64,000 nucleotides of DNA from Leptospiraceae bacterium (GCA_025055765.1 JANWWS010000046.1:1-64000); one strand, 5' to 3'. Counted from the stretch's first letter, positions 42,655 to 54,904 are shown. Notes: generated by a model from the letters alone, not told the origin. Numbers and translations are program-made.

Positions 42655-44418
42655 ATGATGTGGGAATTTTTCAAATTCTATCTACCAACTAGAGTACTCT
42701 ATGGCCCAGGCCTTAGCAAGCGCATAGCGGAAGAATTGCGGCCCTACCTTAAGGGAAATTATCGGGTATTACTGCTAACCGATCCTTTCTTGGTGAAAAA
42801 TGGCACCATTGATTCTATCCGCCAGAGTCTGCAGGGAAGCCAGCTAGAAATAGCCGCCATATTTCATGATATCCCCCCAAATTCAGAGCTAAGCGTGGTG
42901 GAAAAAGCCACACAGCTAGGGGTTGAGAGTAAATGCAATTTTATTATGGCCATTGGCGGGGGCTCGGTCATGGACACAGCTAAGGTAGTGAACATCCTTA
43001 TGGTAAAGGGGGGAGATATACACCAGCATATGGGAGCCCAGCTCATTGAAGGGCGAGTGTTGCTGCCAAGTCTTTTTATCCCAACAACGGCGGGCACTGG
43101 TTCCGAAGTAACCGAGTTTGCCGTCATTCTAGATTCCCAAAATAAAGTAAAACTTCCTTTTACCGAAGAAGCCATTTTACCCGATTTTGCCATCCTTGAT
43201 CCCCAACTAACGGTGTCCATGCCGCCTAAGCTAACCGCCGCCACCGGCATGGACGCCCTAACCCATGCCATCGAATCCTTTGTATCAAACCAAGCGAACC
43301 CTGTTTCCTCATCCCTCGCCATCTATGCTGTTGAGTTGATCCATGCCAACATTTTACAGGCCTGTGCCGTCCCCGATGACCTAGAAGCAAGAGGGGCGAT
43401 GCTTGTGGCATCTTTCCTGGCTGGTGTTGCCTTTAATCATGCTGGTGTGGGAATTGTTCATGCCATGAGCCATGCCTTGGGCGGAGTCTATGGTATCCCC
43501 CATGGGGTTGCCAACAGCATCATGCTCCCTCTTGGAATGGAGTACAATTTAGAGAGCTCAGCCCACCGTTATGCTCGCTTGGCGGAAGCTATTGGCGTAC
43601 TAAACCTAAAACCCGCAGGAGAATTAGCTAAACTAAGTGCTCATTTACCCCCTCTTCATAGCTTGCTCCAAAACCTGTCTTTTGTAGACGAGTGGTTGGC
43701 CTTGCAGAAAGCCCAATATTTCATTCAATACATCCGGCAACTCAACCAAAGGCTTAAGGGACTTGCGGGACTACCCACAAATCTCAGGGAAGCCGGCATA
43801 GAGGATGGTCTTGGAAGGCTCGATGAGGTTGTCCAAAAGGCTATGGATGACGGTGCCCACCTCTACAACCCTCGCCCTGCCGATGCCCAAGAAATCCGGA
43901 AGATGATACGCCGGGCATACGAAGAAGAATGGCCAGCTATCCCTACAGGAAAAGCGGAAATTAAGGCCGCGAAATTACATGCCGAAAAAAGAAGACCCAA
44001 AAATGTCTTTAAGGATGAACAAATGCTTTATGACATATTATTGGGCTTCTTTGAGAAGCTAAAAGAACACCCGGAAATTGGCCCCAAACTCCATGCCACG
44101 GGGCTTTCTGTGCGTTTTAATTACGCAAACCCTGATTCCTCAATCGCCATAGATGGCAGAGGGCCCGAAGTGGTCTTTTTCAAAGGAGAAGAGGCTAGAA
44201 AATTCCAAGCCCAAGTGGAAATGTCCATGCAGGCCGATTTTGCCCACTATTTTTGGCATGGAAAAGCAAATCTCCTTCAAGCTCTCGCTCGCCGGGAAGT
44301 CATCGCCAAGGGCGATGTGCCGTCGGTGATGCGGCTCTTACCGATACTCGAGCCAGCCTACGATCTCTACCCCCGCTATCTAAGAGAACGTGGCTTACAC
44401 AAGATTATTGTGGATTAA
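42655..44418 (+). CDS. Iron-containing alcohol dehydrogenase fused to SCP2-like domain
   Basis: 587 aa. Residues 1-400 are a group III alcohol dehydrogenase: GGGSVMD (101-107), TTAGTGSEVT, and metal ligands Asp200, His204, His269 and His283. After a linker (about 430-460) comes an extra domain of about 120 residues with the pattern of SCP2 sterol-carrier proteins: the LSVRFNYANPDSSIAID strand pair and the ADFAHYFWHGKANLLQALAR segment. The fusion could hold a hydrophobic alcohol or aldehyde for the reductase. 200 nt lie between its start and the divergent M23 gene. The stop shares TTAA with the convergent transporter stop. Confidence 0.9.
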   Translation: MMWEFFKFYLPTRVLYGPGLSKRIAEELRPYLKGNYRVLLLTDPFLVKNGTIDSIRQSLQGSQLEIAAIFHDIPPNSELSVVEKATQLGVESKCNFIMAIGGGSVMDTAKVVNILMVKGGDIHQHMGAQLIEGRVLLPSLFIPTTAGTGSEVTEFAVILDSQNKVKLPFTEEAILPDFAILDPQLTVSMPPKLTAATGMDALTHAIESFVSNQANPVSSSLAIYAVELIHANILQACAVPDDLEARGAMLVASFLAGVAFNHAGVGIVHAMSHALGGVYGIPHGVANSIMLPLGMEYNLESSAHRYARLAEAIGVLNLKPAGELAKLSAHLPPLHSLLQNLSFVDEWLALQKAQYFIQYIRQLNQRLKGLAGLPTNLREAGIEDGLGRLDEVVQKAMDDGAHLYNPRPADAQEIRKMIRRAYEEEWPAIPTGKAEIKAAKLHAEKRRPKNVFKDEQMLYDILLGFFEKLKEHPEIGPKLHATGLSVRFNYANPDSSIAIDGRGPEVVFFKGEEARKFQAQVEMSMQADFAHYFWHGKANLLQALARREVIAKGDVPSVMRLLPILEPAYDLYPRYLRERGLHKIIVD

Positions 44419-45338
44419 TGCTTTTTCTTTAGGTAGTAGTATTGAAGGGGGGCCAGAAGAAAATTGCTAATCAGGGCATACACAACCGCAGGTAATACAG
44501 TTAGGGGAGCAAAGAATTCCTGAGCAATGACAATAGCCATCGTGAAGTTTTTAAAACTGCAGCTAAGACTTAAGGTAATACGCTCGGGCCTATTCTTACC
44601 TAAAAGACGACCCAAGAGGTAGCTCACACTGAGAAAACAAAGAACCAAAAAAGATAAAGACAGGGTCTCATTTAGGTTTCTGGCGAGGCTCGCCGTCATA
44701 GGAGCCACCACCCCATAGACAAGAAAAAACATCCCCCCAAAAGAAAGATAAGGAGAAAGCTCCTTTATTTTTTGTTTAAGTCCCCAAAAAATCACAACTC
44801 GCCCTAGTAGCATGGGAAGAAGCACAATTTCCATTAAAGAAAAAACCATTTTTGCCAGAGGAAAAGCTAATTTCTGTTGCGCAAAAAAAAGAATTATAAT
44901 GGGAATAATCAATGGGGCAAGTAAATTGGAAAGTGACACAACAACAAGCGCAAGGTAAACTTCCCCACCTAAGAGCTGCGAAAAAAAAATATTGCTCATG
45001 CCCGTCGCAGTCCCCGCGATGAGCAGGAAGCCAATATAAACCTCTGGATCAAAAAAATGCTGCAGGAGCCAAACAGGAATCACTGTGGCAAAGTGAATAA
45101 CGGCAAGAGCAAAAACAAGAGTTCTTAGACTAATACGGCTTAACTTTGCTTTCTGGAAATCCACATCTAGGCTTGCCAAAAACATGAGCAGCATCAGAAA
45201 ATAGCGGACAAACGGTGCTAGGTATTTCTCTCCAGGATCAGGCCACAGGAGGGCTAGAAGGACCGATACCAATACCCCAAGCCAAGAAAAAGACGTTAAA
45301 TATTCCTTAACGGGAACTTTTTTCACGTAAATCCGCAA
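44415..45338 (-). CDS. BASS family (bile acid:Na+ symporter-like) transporter
   Basis: 307 aa with about nine membrane segments. The frame opens at TTG 45338; GTG 45326 (VKKVPVKEYL) is another start. Characteristic places are IAGTATGMSNIFFSQLLGG and SLSCSFKNFTMAIV, matching the two unwound-helix regions of BASS proteins that bind Na+. The family moves organic anions or pantoate-like molecules, and the substrate is unknown. It overlaps rarA by 32 nt and is the last gene of a long minus-strand run. Confidence 0.85.
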   Translation of the reverse strand: MRIYVKKVPVKEYLTSFSWLGVLVSVLLALLWPDPGEKYLAPFVRYFLMLLMFLASLDVDFQKAKLSRISLRTLVFALAVIHFATVIPVWLLQHFFDPEVYIGFLLIAGTATGMSNIFFSQLLGGEVYLALVVVSLSNLLAPLIIPIIILFFAQQKLAFPLAKMVFSLMEIVLLPMLLGRVVIFWGLKQKIKELSPYLSFGGMFFLVYGVVAPMTASLARNLNETLSLSFLVLCFLSVSYLLGRLLGKNRPERITLSLSCSFKNFTMAIVIAQEFFAPLTVLPAVVYALISNFLLAPLQYYYLKKKH

Positions 45339-46568
45339 AATTTTGCCACTGGCGTCTTAGTTTTTCTTCTTCGTTATAGGTAAAGACATCTAAAAGATCC
45401 GGCGGCTTATAAAAAGATTTCTTGATCAAGTCTCTGGGCCAATAATCTTGCTCCACATAGCCACCGAAGTCATGAGGGTATTTGTAATCCGCAATTTCAG
45501 GATTTGTGTTAACGATGTGCCCCGGAGGTTTTACTTCATTGCCAGCTACAAAATCAAGGGCCTTTTCTATGGCTTTATAGGCACTGTTGCTTTTGGGGGC
45601 AAGGCAAAGATAAATCACAAGCTCAGATAAAATAATCCTTGCTTCAGGTAAACCTATGCGCTCTGTTAAAGTAAGTGCCGAGCTTGCCAAGACGAGGGCC
45701 CGTGGCTCGCTAAGGCCAATATCCTCAGCAGCAAGAATGGCAAGCCTACGGGCTAGATACACAGGGTCACTGCCTATGTGAAGTAGGGTGGCTAGGTAAA
45801 GCAAGGCTGAGTCCACATCGCTCCCACGCACCGATTTAATAAGGGCACTCATGAGTTCGTACTCACGCGAGACTATGTCCCTAGGGATCGGCCGATTGTT
45901 TCTAAAAAACTCACGCAACTCATAAAGTAATCTCTCTTCTGTCTCGTTCTTCTTTTTGTAAAGGAGGATGTGCTCCAAAGCCTGGTAGGCCAGCCGCAAG
46001 TCAGGCCAGGCTTTCTCGGCGATTTCCTCCCAAATAACTGGAGGAAAGCTCTCAAGATCATGTCTTTTCCAGCTCTCTTCTAATATTGACCGAAACCTAA
46101 TTTTATCAGGGGGATGGATTTCCTTAACAACAACCCTGCTTAAAAGAGCACGAGTTAAATAGTGGTAGGGAGATTCTGTGGTGGCGCCAAGTAAGATCAG
46201 CTCTCCTTTTTCTATTGGGTTTAGCAAAACATCCTGGCGGGACTTGGCAAAACGATGTATCTCATCTAAAATTAAGACAACTGGTCGTACACTTTTGTGC
46301 AAAAGCTCGCGTACCTCTTCCACGCCAACAGAGGCCGCAGGAAAGCTAGCTCCCTGGTAGCCACTTTCCTTCACGAGAATTTCAAGAAAGGTGGTCTTCC
46401 CCGTTCCGGGAGAACCATAAAGCACGAGGGAAAAAGGTTCCTCTAAGAAGCGCTCCCTCAAATAGCCAAGAGAAGCAAAATCATTAAACTCCTGAAAAGA
46501 TCGGGGCCGCAGCCTTACCCATAAAGGTGGCTTTAGCTGATCAAAAAGTCCCAATCCGTCTTTAGGCA

Positions 46569-46569
<1 letters not shown>
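45307..46569 (-). CDS. rarA: Replication-associated recombination protein A (RarA/MgsA)
   Basis: 420 aa from ATG 46569, which shares TAATG with the pyrG stop; a GTG at 46575 is also possible. AAA+ clamp-loader-like ATPase: Walker A GSPGTGKTT, DEIHRFAKSRQD, and sensor region LLGATTESP. The C-terminal half has the RarA-specific YKYPHDFGGYVEQDYWP. It acts at stalled forks. The overlap with the BASS transporter (32 nt) reflects compaction rather than a known link. Confidence 0.95.
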
Positions 46570-49311
<2,742 letters not shown>

Positions 49312-49312
<1 letters not shown>

Positions 49313-50193
49313 TAAGGTCCTCCCGAGACATTTGGCTTTTCTCTTGTCTTATCTATTTCAGGTAAAACCAAAGATCTTTCATAGTGGCTGCGCGCTTTAA
49401 AATACTCCACCAAATTTGGATAGCGACGCAAAACTTCCGCTAATTTTTCATAATGTTCCCTTTCTAACTTATCCATCATTTGTTTCTCCAAAATCCTCTC
49501 TTCTAATAAGATTTTGTTGCGCAAGGCTTCTCTTCGAAATCGGTTTACTTCTTCTATGTTGCGACTTTGCAGCTCATAAAGCCCAAAATCCGGAATCTTT
49601 AATTCGAGGAGTTCAAAACTTAACAGTTGACACAAAGAGATCTCTCCTTCTTGTAGAAAATTTTGGAAATCTATCACAAACTCAGCTTTTTCCTTTTGCG
49701 CAAAATAGCTTAAAATTTTCTTATCTAAGGTCCTTAAATCATCATCTTTTTGGTACCAGCTGTACATTTTTTCCTTTAATTGCAGTTGTACCCTTGCCAT
49801 GATAAGATGGGGGATTTTGTCGATTTCTCCTCCTGTTAGTCGCAACCAGAGGGGCAGAGCCTCCTCCGGTATGGCATAAGAAACACGCAGCTTGAGCAGA
49901 ATTTCTCCCTCTTCTCCCAAGAGCAAAAACTCACTATAACGCAATTTGTGGCGAAAGACAAACTCCATAGGGGGGGATTGTATGGGGATTAAATAAAGTT
50001 GCCATTTGTCAGGAACAAAACCTGTCCACAGCCAATGGCGGCCTTCTTTCAATACTGGGAATTCAAAACCCAAGGCCCGTTCCTTTAGGAGACCGTAATA
50101 TCCAGAGGGGACAGTGTAAATATTAAAGTAAGCAATACCAAATATAGAGGCAAGAGCAAGAGCCTCGAGAGAGAGCTGCGCTAAGCGCTTCAT
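49312..50193 (-). CDS. SPFH/band-7-like membrane protein
   Basis: 293 aa. One N-terminal membrane segment (about 8-27), then VPSGYYGLLKE, the typical start of a band-7 domain, through about residue 180, then a long charged coiled coil (about 205-270). Band-7 proteins form membrane rings or scaffolds. The domain is short and degenerate, so this assignment rests on pattern more than on a strong motif. It lies 8 nt after hfq and is coupled to the guanylyltransferase gene. Confidence 0.7.
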
Positions 50194-50201
50194 GGATTTG
50201 G

Positions 50202-50468
50202 CTAATTCTCATCTCCCTCCGGGTTGTGTAACCTCACCGGTTTTTCTGGGGTAATAGTGGTCACCGCATGTTTATAGATCATGCTTTGCTTTCCCTCGTT
50301 TTCTAAGACAATCGTAAAGTGGTCAAAACTAATCACCCTACCTTTGATGGGTACCCCATTCGAAAGGTAAATAGTGATAAGTAGTTTTTCTTTGCGTACG
50401 GTATTTAAAAAAAAGTCTTGTAGGGTATTGCGCCCTACGGGCTTGTCTTGGGAATTTTCTTTTGTCAT
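50202..50468 (-). CDS. hfq: RNA chaperone Hfq
   Basis: 88 aa. Sm1 motif from [20 protein letters not shown] to about residue 53 and Sm2 with YKHAVTTI (65-72), the equivalent of YKHAIS. The ring-forming protein helps small RNAs pair with mRNAs and controls RNA stability. The conserved Gln in LQD and the FDHFTI stretch are present. It follows miaA by 45 nt, the same miaA-hfq order found in many bacteria. Confidence 0.96.
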   Translation of the reverse strand: MTKENSQDKPVGRNTLQDFFLNTVRKEKLLITIYLSNGVPIKGRVISFDHFTIVLENEGKQSMIYKHAVTTITPEKPVRLHNPEGDEN

Positions 50469-50513
50469 GAGCTTCTCTTTTTACTTGTAAATTTAAGTCT
50501 ATGCGCGCCAAAA

Positions 50514-51449
50514 CTACGGTCTTATGCCGAGTTTTTGGGACAGGTAATGGCTGAGCTGGAAGGGGTCAACTTTTTTTAATTCTTTTTCTCTGCGAAGCCA
50601 AGTAAGCTGGCGACGGGCGTATTGCTTGGTCTTTCTTGTCACAAGTGCCATGAGATATTCCCTGCTTTTCGGGTCTACATCCTCCTCTTTTTGCCAATTT
50701 TTGGAAACAGCCATCTCCAAGATTTCCCGATAACCTATAGCACTAAGTCCCATGGCATGGACAGAGACATTTCTCCTCTTTAGCTCCAAAACCTCGGACA
50801 AAAAACCTTGGGCAAACATCCTTAAGGTCCTTTCTTCAATCGCCTGATATAATTTCTCCCGACTTACATCTGGACAGAGAATTTCGTATTTGAGCTTTCC
50901 CCGTATGCCACCACGAGGGATATACTCAGATACTTTCCTGTTGCCAGCTAAGAGCAAAAGGGCTGCACGATCAACCCGGCGCAGGTTTTTTTTGTCTAGT
51001 CTTGCATAAAAACTAGGATCTCTCTCCTCTATAAGTTTGAGTTTTTCTTCATATGTAAGCTTGGCTAGGTTTTCCTTTACCATATCTGTTATGGGGGGTT
51101 CATCGGGCAGACCATCGAGCAAGGTCTTAATGTAGTAATAGGTCCCCCCACAAATCACGGGGATACGACCTCGCTGCCAGATTTCTATCATAAGTCGCTT
51201 GGCTTCATGGAAAAAGAGACCAACCGACATCTTTTCGGTAAGTGGTAGGAATGCAAAAAGGTGATGTTTAAATTTATTCCTCTCATGAACAGCGGGAAGC
51301 GCCGTGCCAATTTCTATATCTTGGTAGACTTGCCGGGCATCGGCATTAATAATTTCAATGGGGGCCTCTTCACTCAAGGCATAAAGCGCTGCACTTTTTC
51401 CCGAGGCAGTGGGTCCCGTGAGAATAACTAGCTCAAGTTTTCCCTCCAT
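50514..51449 (-). CDS. miaA: tRNA dimethylallyltransferase
   Basis: 311 aa. P-loop GPTASGKSA (12-20), INADARQVYQDIEIGTA and the tRNA-binding TRKTKQYARRQLTWLRRE near the C-terminus are MiaA hallmarks. The enzyme adds an isopentenyl group to A37 of tRNAs reading UNN codons. It overlaps gmk by 17 nt upstream and precedes hfq. Length is normal for the family. Confidence 0.96.
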   Translation of the reverse strand: MEGKLELVILTGPTASGKSAALYALSEEAPIEIINADARQVYQDIEIGTALPAVHERNKFKHHLFAFLPLTEKMSVGLFFHEAKRLMIEIWQRGRIPVICGGTYYYIKTLLDGLPDEPPITDMVKENLAKLTYEEKLKLIEERDPSFYARLDKKNLRRVDRAALLLLAGNRKVSEYIPRGGIRGKLKYEILCPDVSREKLYQAIEERTLRMFAQGFLSEVLELKRRNVSVHAMGLSAIGYREILEMAVSKNWQKEEDVDPKSREYLMALVTRKTKQYARRQLTWLRREKELKKVDPFQLSHYLSQKLGIRP

Positions 51450-52026
51450 AGATGTAGTTATCTAGATAATCACTAAGCTCACGTACAGCCCTATGTAAAT
51501 CATCGTTTACAATTACCTTGTCGTAGTAAGGGGCGTAGGCTAACTCCTTCTTGGCGCGTTCAAGTCGTTTTTCCATTTCCTCTTGGGATTCCGTTTTACG
51601 TTGGCGCAGTCGCTCTTCCAAAATCTCAAATGATGGTGGCTTAATAAAAATTAAGAGGATTTTGCTTAGTCGTCTGCGCAATTGCAGAGCACCCTTGACA
51701 TCCACATCCAAAATAGGTATTTTGCCAAGCCGGTGAATGCGCTCAAGCTCCGCAAAGGAGGTTCCATAATAATGATCCATGACTTCAGCGTACTCAACAA
51801 AGGCGTTTTCCTCAATTTTTCTTAAGAATTCTTCTTTCGATAAAAAATAATATTGAATCCCATTTTGCTCGTGGTTACGTGGGGGTCTGGTCGTACAAGA
51901 GATGCTATGTAGGAGATCCCCCCTAGTTCTCAATAACTCACTAATAAGTGTGTTTTTACCAGTACCTGAAGGCCCTGATAGAACAATAACGCCATCCCAG
52001 CGGGGTTGGGTCTTCCCCATAGCCAA
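51433..52026 (-). CDS. gmk: Guanylate kinase
   Basis: 197 aa in the open frame; the first codon is TTG 52026, with AGAAG about 8 nt upstream, and ATG 52020 is the alternative. It has SGPSGTGKNT (17-26), where Asn replaces the usual Ser/Thr after Lys, then SCTTRPPR, the GMP-binding YYFLSKEEF and VDVKGALQLRR. The enzyme converts GMP to GDP. It heads the minus-strand run gmk-miaA-hfq and has a candidate promoter upstream. Confidence 0.93.
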   Translation of the reverse strand: MAMGKTQPRWDGVIVLSGPSGTGKNTLISELLRTRGDLLHSISCTTRPPRNHEQNGIQYYFLSKEEFLRKIEENAFVEYAEVMDHYYGTSFAELERIHRLGKIPILDVDVKGALQLRRRLSKILLIFIKPPSFEILEERLRQRKTESQEEMEKRLERAKKELAYAPYYDKVIVNDDLHRAVRELSDYLDNYIYGGKT

Positions 52027-52053
52027 GGTAATGCTTCTCTGGGCGTGCTGTCA

Positions 52054-52082
52054 ACTATAAGACTGTACTGTAAAACAGTAAA
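52054..52082 (-). promoter_or_regulatory. Candidate gmk promoter with palindrome in spacer
   Basis: On the minus strand TTTACT (52082-52077), a 17-nt spacer and TATAGT (52059-52054) form a plausible -35/-10 pair about 30 nt before gmk. A perfect palindrome TACTGTAAAACAGTA (52066-52080) lies across the -35 and spacer, where a repressor could bind. It could also affect the divergent gene at 52098. Not supported by any other data here. Confidence 0.4.
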
Positions 52083-52097
52083 GTTTAGGATCATTTG

Positions 52098-52535
52098 ATG
52101 CAACATTTCATTGACAACTCTAGTTCATTTCTCAAGCTGAGGTGGATGTCCTCCCTCATACTTTTTCTACTTTTATTCATAAGCCTCATCATTTGGCTTT
52201 TAACCCCCCTTATCCCTTTAAAACCAGCGGCGTTTTTACTACTCGTTCAGTTTTTCTTTACTTTGTTAGCCTTTATATTATGGCGTCGGCGCAGAAAAAA
52301 GGGCAAGCCTGCTTTTTTAAGAGCCTTTTTGTTAGCAGCGCACTTTCTCTTCCTTGTGGCTACCACTGCCGTGATAATGTATGTTAACGTTAAAGATGAA
52401 CAGGAAGGTGATAGCCTTGGCTTTATGCGGGGACTGGGCAAGATGATTTTTCGGGAAAGCCATAAAAAAGAGGAGTTTACGCACAAAGATCTACAAAATA
52501 GAGAGATGAACAAAGTCGTACAATCCCAGCCATAG
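52098..52535 (+). CDS. Small membrane protein, unknown
   Basis: 145 aa from ATG 52098 (a TTG at 52095 precedes it). Three hydrophobic segments (about 17-36, 44-63 and 76-94), a basic RRRRKKGK loop and a charged C-terminal tail. No family recognised. It is the first gene of a plus-strand run and ends 6 nt before a second small membrane protein of similar type. Confidence 0.65.
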   Translation: MQHFIDNSSSFLKLRWMSSLILFLLLFISLIIWLLTPLIPLKPAAFLLLVQFFFTLLAFILWRRRRKKGKPAFLRAFLLAAHFLFLVATTAVIMYVNVKDEQEGDSLGFMRGLGKMIFRESHKKEEFTHKDLQNREMNKVVQSQP

Positions 52536-52541
52536 GAGCAG

Positions 52542-52838
52542 ATGATGAAGCCTATTCGTGAATATTTTTTTCATTTTCTCTTTCAAGTTCTTGCTATAAT
52601 TGCTTTTCTCTTATCCCTTCTGCCCCTAGTCTCTTGGTGGGGAGGGGTTTTGGCACTTGTTCCTGCTATTTATTTTTGGCGTCGCAAGAGTAAAAACTGG
52701 CCATACCTTATCTCACTTGCGGCTATCTTTTTGGGCATTATTGTGTATGGCCTAGCTTGGGTTTATTCCACTATTAAGGTAGCCCACCTGAGAAATGAGG
52801 CCAAGAAAGAAATGGCGGCCATCTTTAAGAATAGTTGA
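52542..52838 (+). CDS. Small membrane protein, unknown
   Basis: 98 aa with a hydrophobic N-terminal half (about 9-44) and a second span (about 53-75), followed by a short basic tail. WRRRR/WRRK-like loops after the second helix resemble the upstream gene product, so the two may be distant paralogues. Its TGA and the ATG of the phosphohexomutase gene overlap (TGATG). Confidence 0.6.
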   Translation: MMKPIREYFFHFLFQVLAIIAFLLSLLPLVSWWGGVLALVPAIYFWRRKSKNWPYLISLAAIFLGIIVYGLAWVYSTIKVAHLRNEAKKEMAAIFKNS

Positions 52839-54196
52839 TGAAACTGCCAAAATCTCCCACCCTGCAATTTTCGGTTTCTGGGCTTAGGGGGTTATATCCC
52901 GAGGATATAAATCCCCAAAATTTACTAGCTTTTGTTACAGCCTTTAGCGAGACCCTTCCACCCGGTGAGGTAGCTCTCGCACGGGATAACCGCCCAAGCG
53001 GGGAGATATTGGAAGCCTTAAGCATAGGGATTTTAACCGCACTTGGCCGCCATGTACATGTTTTAGGGATTGTTCCTACCCCCAGCTTAAAGGCCTACAC
53101 TCGCAAAAAGAAACTTGCCGGGGCTATTATGATCTCGGCAAGCCACAATCCCCTTCCCTATAATGCGCTAAAATTCATAGGACCTGGGGGCTTTTTTTTT
53201 AACGAAGAACAAAATCAAGCCTGGCTAAGAACCTTAGAAAAAAAACCTTCTTACGCCAGAGCACCCGCGATAGGCAAGGTAAGACATGTTTCTTTAGAAG
53301 AGGTTGCTGATCTCCACATCGAAGAGATCCTAAAGGCTCTGCCTTGCCGCCTTGAGGGTGGGATGCGTCTTGCTTTAGATCCTGTCTGTGCGACGTTGCG
53401 AAGACTTGGTCCTTATTTTCTAGAGAAACTAGGCTACGAATGCGTTTTGATAAACCACGAAGACAAATCGGACTTCCCCCGAGCGCCCGAACCTTCCCCT
53501 CATGCTCTGGCCGAGTTAGCTAAAATTACCAAAAAAAAGGATTGTGTGGCTGGATTTGGCTTTGATCCAGATGGGGACCGTTTGGCTCTTGCCAGCCAAG
53601 AGGGTGTGGTCCTAAGCGAAGAGCTCACCCTGCCCCTTGTGTTGCGCAGTGCGCTGCCCAAGAGACCAGGTGCTGTCGTTATCAACCTTTCTACCTCCTG
53701 GGTCAGTGAAAGTGTGGCACAGAGCTTTCGTAGAAAAGTATACCGAACTAAGGTTGGTGAAGCCCATGTAGTTCGCCAAATGCAGGAGGTCAAGGCTGCC
53801 ATGGGAGGAGAAGGCAATGGTGGTGTGATCGACCCAAAGGTTGCCTCCTATGGACGTGATGCCCTTACCGCGATGGCACATATCTTATGTCTCATACAAG
53901 AAACAAAGAAAACCCCCTATGCTCTAAGCCAAGAATTCCCCCAGCTATTTATGCAAAAGCTGAGCCTAAAAAAAGAGACTCAGGGAAGCATGAAAAAAAT
54001 CATCTCTGCTCTTGAAAAAGCGTTCCCCCACTTTCAGAAAAACCAAGAAGATGGTCTGCGCCTTAGCCACAGCTCTGGTGTACCTTGGTTGCACATAAGA
54101 GCCTCAAACACGGAGCCGATCATAAGGGTAATTGTAGAGGCACAAGACGAAAGGGAACTAAAAAATATTCTTGACTTTATCCAAAACATCCGATAA
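52838..54196 (+). CDS. Phosphoglucomutase/phosphomannomutase family protein
   Basis: 452 aa from ATG 52838. Four-domain alpha-D-phosphohexomutase: the catalytic serine loop ISASHNP (about 100-106), the Mg site FDPDGDR (about 243-249), the sugar-binding GEGNGG and the phosphate-binding RASNTEPIIRV near the C-terminus. It may be a phosphomannomutase supplying the GDP-mannose gene, or GlmM; the exact sugar is not shown by sequence. It is coupled to the small membrane protein upstream and followed by a YD-repeat gene. Confidence 0.9.
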   Translation: MKLPKSPTLQFSVSGLRGLYPEDINPQNLLAFVTAFSETLPPGEVALARDNRPSGEILEALSIGILTALGRHVHVLGIVPTPSLKAYTRKKKLAGAIMISASHNPLPYNALKFIGPGGFFFNEEQNQAWLRTLEKKPSYARAPAIGKVRHVSLEEVADLHIEEILKALPCRLEGGMRLALDPVCATLRRLGPYFLEKLGYECVLINHEDKSDFPRAPEPSPHALAELAKITKKKDCVAGFGFDPDGDRLALASQEGVVLSEELTLPLVLRSALPKRPGAVVINLSTSWVSESVAQSFRRKVYRTKVGEAHVVRQMQEVKAAMGGEGNGGVIDPKVASYGRDALTAMAHILCLIQETKKTPYALSQEFPQLFMQKLSLKKETQGSMKKIISALEKAFPHFQKNQEDGLRLSHSSGVPWLHIRASNTEPIIRVIVEAQDERELKNILDFIQNIR

Positions 54197-54204
54197 TAAA
54201 CTAA

Positions 54205-54903
54205 ATGCTCTATAGGATATCCATTTTATTAGGGATAATCGCTCAACTCGTTTGGGCAATTCCCCCCAGTTTGGATCACCTCTGGCCTTTCAAGACAGAA
54301 CGCCCCCCCTATCAAGGACCGCGGCGGGAAATAGTTACCTCACCTGAAGGGGTAGCCCTTGCCGAACATGAGTATGACGCGCATGGCAGACTTACCAAAA
54401 CCTCTTATTACAAAAACCAAACAAAAGAAGGAGAGGTGCGCTACGAATATGAAGGCGGTAAAATAGCTTCAGAGCTTCTTTACAACTCGCAAGGTAAGTT
54501 ATTAGAAAAGCTGGTCTACACTTATAATAAGAAAGGAGATCTTGCTGGCTATAGGGTACTGAACGAAAACTCACAAGAGGTTTTACGCTGGCACTTTGCC
54601 CTTCATGGTGGGGAAATTATTTCCGGAGAAAGATATGTTGGGGCTGAGCTAACCGAAAGCTTTCGCTTTGATAGCAAACAAAAAGAGAAACAAATTCTTT
54701 TCGACGGCCACGGACAAATCCAGGGAGAGATTGTGTATGTGCAAAAAGACGGGCTTCTTTTTGAGCGCACAAAGACAGATTTTACCGGCAGCCGCAAGGT
54801 AGTTTACCGCTACGATGAGCAAAAGCGTTTGGCGGAAATGAGCTTTTATCGCCAAGACAGGGGTGCTTGGGTTGCTACCAAAAAACATGAATTTTTTTAT
54901 TAA
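54205..54903 (+). CDS. Exported YD-repeat-like protein
   Basis: 232 aa. Signal peptide (about 1-18), then several degenerate beta repeats of the YD/RHS kind: YDAHGRLTKTSYYKN, YEGGKIASELLYNSQGKL, YTYNKKGDLAGYRV and YRYDEQKRLAEMSFY. RHS proteins usually have far more repeats, so this is a small one without a toxin tip. It ends 1 nt before the stop of convergent lpxK. The function is unknown. Confidence 0.75.
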   Translation: MLYRISILLGIIAQLVWAIPPSLDHLWPFKTERPPYQGPRREIVTSPEGVALAEHEYDAHGRLTKTSYYKNQTKEGEVRYEYEGGKIASELLYNSQGKLLEKLVYTYNKKGDLAGYRVLNENSQEVLRWHFALHGGEIISGERYVGAELTESFRFDSKQKEKQILFDGHGQIQGEIVYVQKDGLLFERTKTDFTGSRKVVYRYDEQKRLAEMSFYRQDRGAWVATKKHEFFY

Positions 54904-54904
54904 C

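Noticed and set aside
52066-52080. LexA (SOS) box
   Set aside because: The half-sites CTGT and ACAG are only 3 nt apart, not the 8 of the E. coli type, and the neighbours are not repair genes.
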